A stretch of 64,000 nt of DNA. Origin: Flavobacteriaceae bacterium LYZ1037 (GTDB taxonomy: Bacteria > Bacteroidota > Bacteroidia > Flavobacteriales > Flavobacteriaceae). The stretch covers positions 62,001 through 126,000 of the forward strand of contig QFWS01000007.1 in NCBI GenBank assembly GCA_003144015.1, written 5' to 3'. Of the stretch, positions 27,461 through 37,111 are shown piece by piece; the stretch's first letter is position 1; every line of letters starts with the position of its first letter. A program made the position numbers and the translations under genes. The notes beneath the pieces were generated by a model. That model was not told where the DNA came from, ran no database searches, and saw only the letters and a list, made by a program, of their open reading frames with translations.

Positions 27461-28714
27461 ATGAAGATAAACCCATTTAATTCACAGACATATATTGATA
27501 CATGGTCCAAGCATTTTAATAATTCTAAAAATGGTGTTTCATTTAATTTTATTGATTATGTAAGCTTTGTTAAGCATAAATTTTTACCATATTATGTAAA
27601 TATTGGTAAAAATTTAACCAATGGAATTCAATATGTTATCTCAGATCATAATGCTTTGGATTATAAAAACAAAGTGTTTTTAATTAGAGATATTCCTTCT
27701 TATTATAACATTCCTGGATTTAAAAGACGTGGTTCTTTAAAGCTTAAAAAAATTTTTCAATATGAAGGATATATCACTAGGATTTCAGAATATGAAAATT
27801 TAGAAGCTTATTTAAAAACGATATATAAGTCTAATTCTCGATCTAAATTAAGGCGTAATGTAAGTAGGCTGGAGGCTAGTTTTGATGTAGAATATGTGAT
27901 GTATCATGGAGATATTTCAACAGAACAATTTCAAATAGCTTTCGATGCTTTCTATAATCTATTAGAAAAGCGCTATGCTAATAAACAAGAACCATGTGGA
28001 GAATTAAACCCTGTAATTTGGAACTATTATACGGAATTGGCTTTTAAAATGATTCAAGAAAAAACAGCTTCATTATTTGTAATCTATTGTAATAAAAAGC
28101 CAATAGGTGTTACTTTTAGTTATCATTTTGGCTCCACGTTAATTGAAGCATTAACGGTTTTTGATATTGATTTTTACAGATATAATATAGGTCATACTAC
28201 CATTTTAAAAATGCTTGAATGGAGTTTTGATAATCACATTCAAATTTTCGATTATACACAAGGCGATTTTGAGTATAAAAAGAGATGGAGTGACGATACT
28301 TACAAAACGCATTATCATTTGTTTTATGACTCAAAATCGATATTGAGTGTTTTGATTGCTAATTTTATTGAAAGCTATTTTAATTTTAAACGTGCCTTTA
28401 GAGAAAAGAATTACAATAAAATATATCATCAATTAAAGTATAAAATCCTTGGTAAAAACAAAGCAGAACCTATTGTTGTAGACACTTATAATGTAGAAAT
28501 TATTAAAGAAAACATTCCAAATAAAGAGAATTTAGAAAGATTAGATTTAGAAGATTTTGAAATGCTTTCAATTCGTCGTGCTATTTACGATTTTCTTTAT
28601 ATGAATCCACAACCTGCTATTTCTTTAGAATTGTATAAACCTTCAGGTAATAGTCATTATTTTTATGCTTTTGGCAAGTTAAACACATTAATTATTACAA
28701 AAAATGAGTCGTAA
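27461..28714 (+). CDS. GNAT/FemAB-like acyltransferase (Acetyltransf_6 type), copy 1
   Basis: A soluble 417-residue protein. The central part (about residues 110-285) has the look of the BioF2/Acetyltransf_6 domain: SNSRSKLRRNVSRLE, then ITEL-like helices, LFVIYCNKKPIGVTFSYH and the conserved FDYTQGDFEYKKRW near residue 264. Flanking N- and C-terminal regions (ca. 1-100, 300-417) are shared with the next gene but have no domain I recognise. Such enzymes transfer acyl or aminoacyl groups to cell-surface sugars or peptidoglycan. It overlaps the next gene by 11 bases. The acceptor is unknown. Confidence 0.78.
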   Translation: MKINPFNSQTYIDTWSKHFNNSKNGVSFNFIDYVSFVKHKFLPYYVNIGKNLTNGIQYVISDHNALDYKNKVFLIRDIPSYYNIPGFKRRGSLKLKKIFQYEGYITRISEYENLEAYLKTIYKSNSRSKLRRNVSRLEASFDVEYVMYHGDISTEQFQIAFDAFYNLLEKRYANKQEPCGELNPVIWNYYTELAFKMIQEKTASLFVIYCNKKPIGVTFSYHFGSTLIEALTVFDIDFYRYNIGHTTILKMLEWSFDNHIQIFDYTQGDFEYKKRWSDDTYKTHYHLFYDSKSILSVLIANFIESYFNFKRAFREKNYNKIYHQLKYKILGKNKAEPIVVDTYNVEIIKENIPNKENLERLDLEDFEMLSIRRAIYDFLYMNPQPAISLELYKPSGNSHYFYAFGKLNTLIITKNES

Positions 28715-29942
28715 TCCATTTACATCAAATACGTATCAAGATTATTGGCTTAAGCATTTTGCACAAGGGAAACAGAGCTATTCATTTGATTTTATAAAGA
28801 ACCTTCAGTTTATCAAACATCATTATTTACCCTATTATGTGAATGCCGGAAAAAACTCAACAAATGGTATTACATACGATTTAGATTGTGGCGAAGAAGA
28901 TTTTAAAGGCAAAACCTGTTTAATTTACGATGTGCCCAATTATCAACCTTTAAACAATAGTGCAAAACCAAATGGTTTAAAAGTTTATAAAATAAGACAA
29001 TACAAAGGGTTTTTGGCTAATTTGAATGGTTTTTCAAATTTGGAAGATTATATGGTTTCTGTAATGAGTTCCAAAAGTAGAACGAAATATAGAAGTACTT
29101 TAAAGAAGTTTGAGCATTGTTTTAATACAACATATAAAATAGATTATAAATCTATAACTAAAGAGAGATGTAGTGAGGCTCTTGCAGAATTTAAAGAATT
29201 ATTACAAAAGCGTCATGAGTCTTTAGGTATAGATACGAGCATTATCGATAAATGGGAGTTCTATAACGACCTAATTTATCCAATGATAAATGAAGGGAAA
29301 GCTTTATTAATAAGTGTTTATGCAGATAACAAGCCTGTCTCGATGTCTTTGGCTTTTGTTGAAGAAACTAAATTAACAGGAGCTGTTAAAGCATTCGATC
29401 CAGATTATTACAAGTTTAACGTTGGTCATATTGAATTAGCTAAACTAATAGAATGGTGTTTTGAAAATAATGTTTCCATATTAGATTTTTCTAAAGGAGA
29501 ATACGAGTATAAAACTAAATGGACCAATGAAAGCTACTTATATCATTGTCATGTTTTATTCGATTCATCAAATGTTTTTAGTCAAATCACAGCATATTTA
29601 TTAGCTAAGTTTTTTGAATTTAAACAATATCTAAGAGATAAAAATTTCAATTTATTTGTAGTTAAATTAAAGTATAAATTAAAAAACTTATTTAGAAACA
29701 CATCAATTTTAGACACTAAAATTGAAGTAGAACCTTTAGCTAAAAATATCGATTTAAATTTGTTTAAACTCATTGATTTAAAGGATAGTAACTCTGTTTA
29801 CTTAAAGCGTATTATTTTCGATTTAATCTACAGAAAACCAGAGCCTTTATCAAACATTAAGGTTTATACAACAAATCAAAAAAATAGTAAAAGCTTTATT
29901 GTTTTAGGAGAGCTAAACAAATTTAAGATACACATTAATTAG
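28704..29942 (+). CDS. GNAT/FemAB-like acyltransferase (Acetyltransf_6 type), copy 2
   Basis: A 412-residue paralogue of the preceding gene, sharing order and motifs: opening with PFTSNTYQDYWLKHF, the SSKSRTKYRSTLKKFE basic stretch, and LDFSKGEYEYKTKW. The copies are clearly diverged, so the duplication is not recent. Tandem overlapping placement suggests a heteromeric or sequential pair. The 3' end overlaps the convergent deacetylase gene by 8 bases. It is likely to act on the EPS made by the surrounding genes. Confidence 0.78.
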   Translation: MSRNPFTSNTYQDYWLKHFAQGKQSYSFDFIKNLQFIKHHYLPYYVNAGKNSTNGITYDLDCGEEDFKGKTCLIYDVPNYQPLNNSAKPNGLKVYKIRQYKGFLANLNGFSNLEDYMVSVMSSKSRTKYRSTLKKFEHCFNTTYKIDYKSITKERCSEALAEFKELLQKRHESLGIDTSIIDKWEFYNDLIYPMINEGKALLISVYADNKPVSMSLAFVEETKLTGAVKAFDPDYYKFNVGHIELAKLIEWCFENNVSILDFSKGEYEYKTKWTNESYLYHCHVLFDSSNVFSQITAYLLAKFFEFKQYLRDKNFNLFVVKLKYKLKNLFRNTSILDTKIEVEPLAKNIDLNLFKLIDLKDSNSVYLKRIIFDLIYRKPEPLSNIKVYTTNQKNSKSFIVLGELNKFKIHIN

Positions 29943-30918
29943 AATCTGCAATTTCAGACATTGTTAAGTTATTGAAATTATAAGTTTCATTCAATTTATT
30001 ATAGTGTTTGAAGATGCTTTCAATTATTTCAAAATTCTCATCAATATTCTTACCGAAATTATGAGGATGCCACCATAAATGATACATCTCATTATGCATT
30101 GCAGCATAAGTCATGGCGTTTTTTACCCTAGCTGTTTTTAATGACTCAAACATTTTAAGTGATTGGCTATAAGGTCTTAAAAACCGACTTGAAGGAATGT
30201 TTAAAATCTCTGTATCCTTATTTACTTGATTTAGTTTATAAGTTTGATGCCCAGTTAAATTGATATAAGAATCTATTAAACGCAAAGCTCTTGTTGATTG
30301 TTTTTTATTAAATTTTCTATCAATAGTATTGTAAATAGAGTGTTTTTCAGTACCACGATAAGATGTTAAACCATGTTTCTTACAAATGTCTAAATACGCT
30401 TCATTTACTTGATTTCTTGGAAAAATAATACTTTTAATAACAGTGTTTCGCCTGGTAGCAACTGCAATAGCTGCAATTAAATCAGCCTCAAATTGTTCTT
30501 TTGTTTGTCCATCTTCTAAACAATAGTAATGAGAATAAGTGTGTGTGGCTATTTCGTGATTTTTTGACTTAGATATTAATTCAATTAACCTAGAAGCATA
30601 GTGGTACTCGTCTTCAGTTTCATCTTTGCCAATTTCATTTAATATGGAGTAAGGAGAAAACTTTTTATTTGAATAACTAGGTAATAATTTAGGGTTATTA
30701 TTAAGGAGGTCTTCTTTGTTTTTAGCAAATAGAAAGCCTATTGTAGCAAAAGTTAATTTTATATTATATGCATTTGCAAGTTCTATTAATCTTGGTATAA
30801 CTAGTTTTACATTTCTTAAATTCTCTTCATAATCAGCAACATTTTTTTTATCAAAAATGCCCCAATGCAACTCAAAGTCAAGGGATAATATAAAGCAACC
30901 GGTAGAAACGTCCTTCAT
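29935..30918 (-). CDS. Polysaccharide deacetylase (NodB-homology, CE4-like)
   Basis: A hydrolase that removes N- or O-acetyl groups from sugars. Motif 1 is SLDFELHWG near residue 14 and the His pair is HEIATHTYSHYY near residue 135, giving the metal triad Asp-His-His. There is no signal peptide, so it is probably cytoplasmic, acting on lipid-linked intermediates. It overlaps the upstream sugar transferase gene by 4 bases (coupled). The exact substrate is unknown. Confidence 0.87.
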   Translation of the reverse strand: MKDVSTGCFILSLDFELHWGIFDKKNVADYEENLRNVKLVIPRLIELANAYNIKLTFATIGFLFAKNKEDLLNNNPKLLPSYSNKKFSPYSILNEIGKDETEDEYHYASRLIELISKSKNHEIATHTYSHYYCLEDGQTKEQFEADLIAAIAVATRRNTVIKSIIFPRNQVNEAYLDICKKHGLTSYRGTEKHSIYNTIDRKFNKKQSTRALRLIDSYINLTGHQTYKLNQVNKDTEILNIPSSRFLRPYSQSLKMFESLKTARVKNAMTYAAMHNEMYHLWWHPHNFGKNIDENFEIIESIFKHYNKLNETYNFNNLTMSEIADSN

Positions 30919-31505
30919 TCAATAATAATTATAAAAGTTTTAAAAATAATCTTCAAATCTGTAAACAGATTGTTGCTATTGATATATTCTTTATTAAGTT
31001 TTAATTTTTCTGGCAAAATATGTTCAATATAATAAGTTTCAGGGTTGTTGGTAGTTTTTAATAATTCGGCTTCGTTTCTAAAAGAGATAGAAGCATAATC
31101 AGTAATTCCAGGTTTTACAGAAAAAATGATATCATCTTCTTTCGAATAATAATTTACATACTTTCGTACTTCTGGTCTGGGTCCAACAAAACTCATATTG
31201 CCTATTAAAACATTAATTAGTTGAGGGAGTTCATCTAATTTATATTTTCTTAAAAAATATCCGATTTTTGTTATTCTTGGATCTCGGTCTCCAAGTGTTA
31301 ATAATCCCTTTTTATCAGAATCTACTAACATGGTTCTAAATTTAAAGATTTTAAAATCTTTATGATGCTTACCAACTCTAGTTTGCAAATAAAAAAGCGA
31401 ACCTTTAGATTCAATTTTTATTAAAAATGCTATTATTAGCAATATAGGTAATAATAAAGCTATTCCAACAAAAGAAAAAATGATATCAAATAATCTTTTT
31501 ATCAT
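30915..31505 (-). CDS. Initiating sugar-phosphate transferase, PglC/WcaJ C-terminal type
   Basis: A small monotopic phosphoglycosyl transferase that puts the first sugar on undecaprenyl phosphate. One N-terminal re-entrant helix (IIFSFVGIALLLPILLIIAFLIKI) is followed by GSLFYLQTRVGKHHKDFKIFKFRTM and the DELPQLINVLIGNMSFVGPRPE signature. The 196-residue length is the minimal PglC type. It has 4-base overlaps with both neighbours, an operon arrangement. This gene probably defines the first residue of the EPS repeat unit. Confidence 0.94.
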   Translation of the reverse strand: MIKRLFDIIFSFVGIALLLPILLIIAFLIKIESKGSLFYLQTRVGKHHKDFKIFKFRTMLVDSDKKGLLTLGDRDPRITKIGYFLRKYKLDELPQLINVLIGNMSFVGPRPEVRKYVNYYSKEDDIIFSVKPGITDYASISFRNEAELLKTTNNPETYYIEHILPEKLKLNKEYINSNNLFTDLKIIFKTFIIIIE

Positions 31506-32707
31506 AAGGTAGATTCTACAGCATCTTCAACCGTTTCAACTATATATTTTAATTGTTCTTTTGTTAGTTGAGGATAGATTGGTAGCGATATTTCACATTT
31601 ATAATTATTATATGCTTTTGGAAAATAATCTATGTTATATCCCATGTCTTTAAACAAAGTGAGTAAAGGCAAAGGCTGAAAATGTACATTAACTGCAACT
31701 CCGTTTTTAGAAATCTTATTTATAATAGAGTCTCTTGTTGCTTCAGAAATATTTTTGATTCTTAAAGCGTAAAGATGACAAGATGATAAGCGTTCCTCAC
31801 TTTTATATGGAGGAAGAATAGCCCATGCTTTATCTGAAAAAAAAGTCTGATAGTATTTATAAATTTCTTTTCTGCTGTCTAGTGTTTTTTCAAAGTATTC
31901 TGGCATTTGTGCAACACCAATGGCAGCTAAAATGTCTGGCATGTTTATTTTTAATCCTGGATAAATAATATCGTATCTCCAACTTCCAGCTTTGGATTTT
32001 GTAAAGGCATCTTTTGTTTGACCATTCAAAGAAAAGCAACGTAGATAATTATACTCTTCTTGATTGCTAAAAGGTTCAGGTAAGTTAATGCAAACGGCGC
32101 CACCTTCGGCAGTTGTTACGTTTTTAACAGCATGAAATGAAAACACTGTGATATCTGTAACAGAGCCTAAAAATTTATTTTTATAAGTTGCGCCAATGGA
32201 ATGAGCTGAATCTGCAATAATTAAAATTCTACCTAATTTTGTTTGGTTTTGATGAGTAGGATTGAAAAGTGTCTTCTTTTTAGTGATAAGATCATAAATT
32301 GTATCATAATCGCAAGGCCAACCAGCAATATCAACAGGGATTATTGCTTTTGTTTTATTTGTGATGGCTTTTTCTATTTGAGCAACTGAAATGTTAAAAT
32401 CATCTTCTACATCAACCATAACAGGTGTTGCTCCAGCATGTATTACAGCCAAGGCTGTTGCAGCATAAGTGTATGCAGGTATAATTACCTCATCTCCTGG
32501 TTTAACACCAAACCATTTTAAAGCTAAAATAAGTCCTGAAGTTGCTGAGTTGACACAAAGTGTGTTTGAGGCTAAAGTATATTTACATACAAGTTCTTCA
32601 AGTAGTTTTACTTTTGGTCCAGTTGTAATCCAGCCAGATTCTAGGGCACTGTTTACTTCATGTATAACTGCCTTATTTATATAAGGAGGTGAAAAAGGAA
32701 TGATCAT
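31502..32707 (-). CDS. DegT/DnrJ/EryC1-family aminotransferase, second copy in the locus
   Basis: Another PLP sugar aminotransferase, 401 residues. The Lys is in SFHAVKNVTTAEGG (about residue 222) and the PLP site in SATSGLILAL and IIADSAHSIGATY. It is coupled by 4-base overlap to the initiating transferase gene, so it probably makes the amino sugar that this transferase uses. A dedicated acetyltransferase of the PglD type is not visible in the window. Confidence 0.9.
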   Translation of the reverse strand: MIIPFSPPYINKAVIHEVNSALESGWITTGPKVKLLEELVCKYTLASNTLCVNSATSGLILALKWFGVKPGDEVIIPAYTYAATALAVIHAGATPVMVDVEDDFNISVAQIEKAITNKTKAIIPVDIAGWPCDYDTIYDLITKKKTLFNPTHQNQTKLGRILIIADSAHSIGATYKNKFLGSVTDITVFSFHAVKNVTTAEGGAVCINLPEPFSNQEEYNYLRCFSLNGQTKDAFTKSKAGSWRYDIIYPGLKINMPDILAAIGVAQMPEYFEKTLDSRKEIYKYYQTFFSDKAWAILPPYKSEERLSSCHLYALRIKNISEATRDSIINKISKNGVAVNVHFQPLPLLTLFKDMGYNIDYFPKAYNNYKCEISLPIYPQLTKEQLKYIVETVEDAVESTL

Positions 32708-32710
32708 TTT

Positions 32711-33802
32711 TTAGTTGTGATTAATAGCAGCATTAAAGATAGTTATATATTGTTTAGATACATTTTCTAGACTAAACAGTTTAACGTGATTTATGGCATT
32801 TTCAGCTAATTTATTAGCTAACTCCTTGTTTGTAGCCAATTTAATCATCGCATTTGCTAAAGCTTCAGAGTTTTTAGGTTCCACCAAAAGAGCTTCTTTG
32901 TCATGTCTTGCAAATTCTCTAACTCCAGTAACATTTGTCGATATAATGGGTAGCCCGACAGCACCAGCTTCTAATAATACTCTGGAAAATCCTTCTCTAA
33001 AGGTTGGTAACACAAAAGCATCTGATGCAATAAGTAAATCTAAAATGTCATTTCTTGATCCTAAAATTTCAACAATATCATTGTATTGATTGAGAATGTC
33101 TCTATTTAGTTTTTTAGAGTTTTCTTCTAGAGGCCCAACCAAAAGGTATCTAAATTTAAATCCTTTATTATGACAAATTCTAGCGGCTTCTAATAGATTA
33201 ATAATTCCTTTTTCAAAAACCAATCTGGCCACACAAATAAACGTAAAGTTTAAATTGTTTCGTTCGGCTTTTTGAGAAATAGTATTTAATTCAATGCCAC
33301 TACTTAGAATTAAATCTTGGTTTGAATTAGTTATTAAATGGTACTTTAAATATAGATTTTTATCATCTTCATTTTGAAAAATTGTTTTGTAAATTCTATT
33401 TTTAATGGAAGTATGAATTAAAATATAAACCTTTCGTAATATCTTACTTGATATTGAATTAGACATAAAAATGGTTCCTAACCCTGTAACAGTTCTTGTA
33501 ATAGGCGTCTTAGTTTTTAGTTGAGATAAAGGAACTAAAAAAGCAGGCTTAGTATCGAATGTATGAATAATATCGAAGTGATTTTTATTAAAAAATCGTT
33601 TAAGCCACAAAATGGTTTTGTAATCTGAAATAGGAGAGAAGCTTCGGTTTAAATTGTATGAAATATAAGTTACAGAATCTGGAAACTCTTTAATGCTAGT
33701 GCCAACAATTGTTACTTGAAAACCAGCTTCGATTAAGTATTTAGACAAGGGAATGCGTTTATGTACATCTTCACCACCAATTAAACAGATTTTTTTTGTC
33801 AT
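32711..33802 (-). CDS. Glycosyltransferase, GT-B fold, family 4 (PglA-like)
   Basis: Transfers a sugar from a nucleotide donor to the growing lipid-linked chain. Two Rossmann-like halves are visible. The donor-binding half carries ARLVFEKGIINLLEAARI, LLIASDAFVLPTFREGFSRVLLEAGAVGLPII and the EX7E motif therein. 363 residues. It is 3 bases upstream of the aminotransferase on the same strand. The N-terminus (ICLIGGEDVHKR) is typical of PglA/PglJ relatives. Donor unknown. Confidence 0.88.
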   Translation of the reverse strand: MTKKICLIGGEDVHKRIPLSKYLIEAGFQVTIVGTSIKEFPDSVTYISYNLNRSFSPISDYKTILWLKRFFNKNHFDIIHTFDTKPAFLVPLSQLKTKTPITRTVTGLGTIFMSNSISSKILRKVYILIHTSIKNRIYKTIFQNEDDKNLYLKYHLITNSNQDLILSSGIELNTISQKAERNNLNFTFICVARLVFEKGIINLLEAARICHNKGFKFRYLLVGPLEENSKKLNRDILNQYNDIVEILGSRNDILDLLIASDAFVLPTFREGFSRVLLEAGAVGLPIISTNVTGVREFARHDKEALLVEPKNSEALANAMIKLATNKELANKLAENAINHVKLFSLENVSKQYITIFNAAINHN

Positions 33803-33899
33803 AAATAGATAATCTCCTCAAATTTAAAATATTATTTAAATATAAGCTTTCTGCTTTTTGAAAATAATTATAAATTAGATAAATATTTAAAATTATTAG

Positions 33900-33923
33900 T
33901 TTCATGTAACTTACAACATGAAA
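33900..33923. repeat. Inverted repeat upstream of the ATP-grasp gene
   Basis: TTTCATGT and ACATGAAA are perfect 8-bp arms with an 8-base spacer, ending 27 bases before the TTG start at 33951. It may be a 5'-leader hairpin or an operator. Confidence 0.35.
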
Positions 33924-33950
33924 AAATAAACATATACTAAACCAGCTATC

Positions 33951-34862
33951 TTGAAAGACATTATTAAAAAAATATATTTTGAAACCACAATAGGACCCTA
34001 TCTAATTCAACCTTTTTATGGGTTATATAATTATTTTAGATTTACCATTGTCTCAGATATTTCTAGGATAAATAGGGAGTTTACACATAATTTTGGATAT
34101 AAGCCCAATTTAGAAAACCCGAAAACATATAATGAAAAAATGCAATGGCTTAAATTAAACGATAGAACACCATTGCATACACAATGTGCTGATAAATATG
34201 CAGTAAGAGACTATGTTAGAGAGAAAGTTGATGAAAAGTATTTAATTCCATTAGTTTTTGAAACAACCAGGTTAAAAGATATCAAGCCAGAGAATATTCC
34301 AGATTACCCTGTTATAGTAAAGGCTAATCACGACAGTTCTGGAGGTTCTATTATTTTGGATAAAGAAAAAACGAATTGGACTATTGTTAGAAATAAGTTA
34401 TATAAGTCGCTTCATATAAATTATTACACAAAATATAAAGAATGGCAATATAAAAACATCAAACCAAGAATTATTGTTGAAAAATTACTTCAGCATGAAG
34501 ATGGCTCCATTCCATTCGATTATAAAATGCATTATTTTAATGGAGAATTAGTTTTTATTCAAGTAGATATTGATAGACATGCAGACCATAGAAGAAACTT
34601 ATACGATAAAGATTGGAATTTTATGGATATTGTATGGGTTTACGAAAATGGGAATCCTGTAGAGAAACCTATTTGTTTTGAAGAAATGAAAACAGTTTCA
34701 AAAGCATTGGCTCAAGATTTTTGTTATGTAAGAGTCGATTTATACACCTTAGGCGATAAAGTTTATTTTGGAGAAATTACGTTTCATTCAGAATCTGGTT
34801 TTAGTGGATTTAAACCAAAAGAATGGGATTTAAAATTGGGCAACATGTTAACCTTACCTTGA
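33951..34862 (+). CDS. TupA-like ATP-grasp protein in the EPS locus
   Basis: A 303-residue ATP-dependent ligase-like protein. The N-terminal signature NPKTYNEKMQWLKLND is typical of ATPgrasp_TupA proteins (TupA makes teichuronopeptide). The central PVIVKANHDSSGG is the ATP-grasp loop. Conserved Asp/Glu residues follow in DFCYVRVDLYTLGDKVYFGEITFHSESG, the Mg-ATP site. The start is TTG; no in-frame ATG occurs before the family core. It stands alone on the plus strand among minus-strand EPS genes. It is expected to link amino acids or amides to the polymer. Confidence 0.82.
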   Translation: MKDIIKKIYFETTIGPYLIQPFYGLYNYFRFTIVSDISRINREFTHNFGYKPNLENPKTYNEKMQWLKLNDRTPLHTQCADKYAVRDYVREKVDEKYLIPLVFETTRLKDIKPENIPDYPVIVKANHDSSGGSIILDKEKTNWTIVRNKLYKSLHINYYTKYKEWQYKNIKPRIIVEKLLQHEDGSIPFDYKMHYFNGELVFIQVDIDRHADHRRNLYDKDWNFMDIVWVYENGNPVEKPICFEEMKTVSKALAQDFCYVRVDLYTLGDKVYFGEITFHSESGFSGFKPKEWDLKLGNMLTLP

Positions 34863-34864
34863 GA

Positions 34865-36022
34865 TTAAACGCTTTCAATTAGCTCCTTAAATTGGTTGCC
34901 TATTTTATCTACTCCATAATCTTTAGATCGCGTATAACCTAAACCACTATATACAAGTCTTTCTTCGTTATGTTGTTGATAAAAAAGTAGTGCTTGCGCT
35001 AACCCTTCAACGTCATTTACATTTACTAAAAGACCATATTTCGCTTTATAGAAAGTGCCCATTTCGATATCTACAGGTTCGTTTTCGTTTAATAACTCTA
35101 AAGGGCCAGACATGCAATTGGTTGCAATAACAGGTAACCCCATAGACATTGCCTCTAGTAAAACATTAGGAAACCCTTCGGAAATTGAACTCAATATAAA
35201 ACAATGATGGAGCTTAATATTGTAATGGATATTTAAAACATTGCCGTTTAAATGAACCCTGTTTTTTAAACTTAATTCTTTAGAGAGCATATTTAATTTA
35301 GTGCTTAATTCTCCATCTCCATAAACATCTAGACAAAAATTTTGTGGTAACTTACTTAAACTATGTAAAATATGTTGTTGGTTTTTTACAGGTATTAATC
35401 TACCAACAGTAACTATATTAAAGTTGTCTTCTAAGCTGTTGTAATTATTAATAGCTAATTTTTCAGTATTTAATACAATAGGATTATAAATAACGCTGGA
35501 GTCTATTTTAACATTAAAATTATTTTTTAAATCTTCGTTAATATGAATAGAGTTTGAAAAAAGCTTATTGTTTTTATTATAAAATAAAGGAATTATAATT
35601 TGAGTTAAAAATGAGGTGGTTCTATTGTTTTTATACCTTAAAGACGGGAAACATCTTTCGCTAATTATAGTCTTAACATTTTTATTAAACATTTTAGCAA
35701 TACCAGTCATTACATTCTGGCGTAGCATAAATGAAATTACAACTTCTATGTTTTCATTTTTTAAAGTTTTATTATACTTGAAGATGAATTTTATATAGTC
35801 TAAATAATGTTGAATTTTAGAGGTTTTAAAAGATTCTCCTTCTTTTGAAAGTACGATAACTTTAACATCATCTGAAATGGGGAGTTTAATAACATTATAC
35901 AGCAATATTAAGGTAACATCAAAATATTTTGTAAGTTCGAAAGTAAGCAAACTAACAACTTTTTCAGCGCCACCAAACCCAATAGCTGGGACAAATAAGG
36001 CTATTTTTTTTTTGTCTGACAT
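34865..36022 (-). CDS. Glycosyltransferase, GT4/GT1 group
   Basis: A 385-residue GT-B enzyme. The N-terminal motif FGGAEKVVSLLTFEL and the donor site GRLIPVKNQQHILHSL, with SSISEGFPNVLLEAMSMGLPVIATNC, define it. It begins directly beside the next upstream glycosyltransferase stop (no intervening base), so the two genes are coupled. The sugar and linkage are unknown. Confidence 0.9.
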   Translation of the reverse strand: MSDKKKIALFVPAIGFGGAEKVVSLLTFELTKYFDVTLILLYNVIKLPISDDVKVIVLSKEGESFKTSKIQHYLDYIKFIFKYNKTLKNENIEVVISFMLRQNVMTGIAKMFNKNVKTIISERCFPSLRYKNNRTTSFLTQIIIPLFYNKNNKLFSNSIHINEDLKNNFNVKIDSSVIYNPIVLNTEKLAINNYNSLEDNFNIVTVGRLIPVKNQQHILHSLSKLPQNFCLDVYGDGELSTKLNMLSKELSLKNRVHLNGNVLNIHYNIKLHHCFILSSISEGFPNVLLEAMSMGLPVIATNCMSGPLELLNENEPVDIEMGTFYKAKYGLLVNVNDVEGLAQALLFYQQHNEERLVYSGLGYTRSKDYGVDKIGNQFKELIESV

Positions 36023-37111
36023 TTAATTTGAATTAACTAAATTAAAAAATAAATTTTCATATTCAGTAATTATTTTTTCTTTTCCAAATCGCTCTTTAAC
36101 GATATTACTTACTTTATCGACCTCAAAATCACGAGAGCTATTTATAATATTTAAGTAGTTTATAAATTCTTCGTTTGAATTAGCAATGTAACCATTAATC
36201 CCTTGCTCTATAATTTCATCTAAACCCCCAGGAGCATTAAATGCCAGAACGGGAGTGCCTACCACACAACTTTCAATTAGAATATTTGGAAATCCTTCTA
36301 CATAAGATCCTTGTAAATACAAGTCGCTACGCGATAAATATGTATCAACTTCATTTGTATATTCAACATATTCAACTTGATCGCTAAGGTTTTTCTCTTT
36401 TAGATAATTAAAGATAAATTCTTTTTCTGAACCTTTGCCAATTATGGTATAATGAAATGGGAAATTTAATGTAGATAAAGCGTCAATAATACGTTTATGT
36501 CCTTTGTGCTTACTTAGTCTAGTGATTGTAATAAACCTAATGGCTTTAGTTGTATCGTGTATTTCTCTTTTTAATTGAAATGAATTTGTTATGGGATTAT
36601 TAATTAAAACCGTTTTATGCAATGGTACTCCATAATTTGCCACAACATCTTGCTGCATGTCTTTTGACTGACAGATAATTTTATCAACCAATTTATAAGC
36701 AATTACAACCATTCTTTTTGAAAATAAAAAACTTTTCGATGGATTGTGTTGATTTAAGACCGAAAGCACATTAGCTTCTCTAGCAATAAATTTTGTTCTT
36801 GGAAGAATTAATGAAAAAAAGGCTGAAAACGTATTTAGATGAACAATTGAACTAATAACAATATGTGGTTTTTCTCTTAAAAATAAACGAAATAAACTGA
36901 AACCAGATTTTAAAACTCGAGACTTGTTTAAATAGATGACCTCTAAGTCTCCAGTATTATATACTGATTTACTCTTATAGCCAGTAACTATTAATTTGGT
37001 GTCAAATTGTTTCTTATTTAGGCTTTTAGCAACAAAAGACATAATGCGTTCTGCACCACCAGCTGCTAATGAAGGAAGTATAAATAGTATTTTTATTTTT
37101 TTAGAATTCAT
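36023..37111 (-). CDS. Glycosyltransferase, GT4/GT1 group
   Basis: A 362-residue GT-B enzyme. LAAGGAERIMSFVAKSL at the N-terminus and TRLSKHKGHKRIIDAL plus QGSYVEGFPNILIESCVVGTP in the donor half. It overlaps asnB by 4 bases on the same strand. It probably extends the same repeat unit as its neighbour, and the donor cannot be read from sequence. Confidence 0.9.
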   Translation of the reverse strand: MNSKKIKILFILPSLAAGGAERIMSFVAKSLNKKQFDTKLIVTGYKSKSVYNTGDLEVIYLNKSRVLKSGFSLFRLFLREKPHIVISSIVHLNTFSAFFSLILPRTKFIAREANVLSVLNQHNPSKSFLFSKRMVVIAYKLVDKIICQSKDMQQDVVANYGVPLHKTVLINNPITNSFQLKREIHDTTKAIRFITITRLSKHKGHKRIIDALSTLNFPFHYTIIGKGSEKEFIFNYLKEKNLSDQVEYVEYTNEVDTYLSRSDLYLQGSYVEGFPNILIESCVVGTPVLAFNAPGGLDEIIEQGINGYIANSNEEFINYLNIINSSRDFEVDKVSNIVKERFGKEKIITEYENLFFNLVNSN

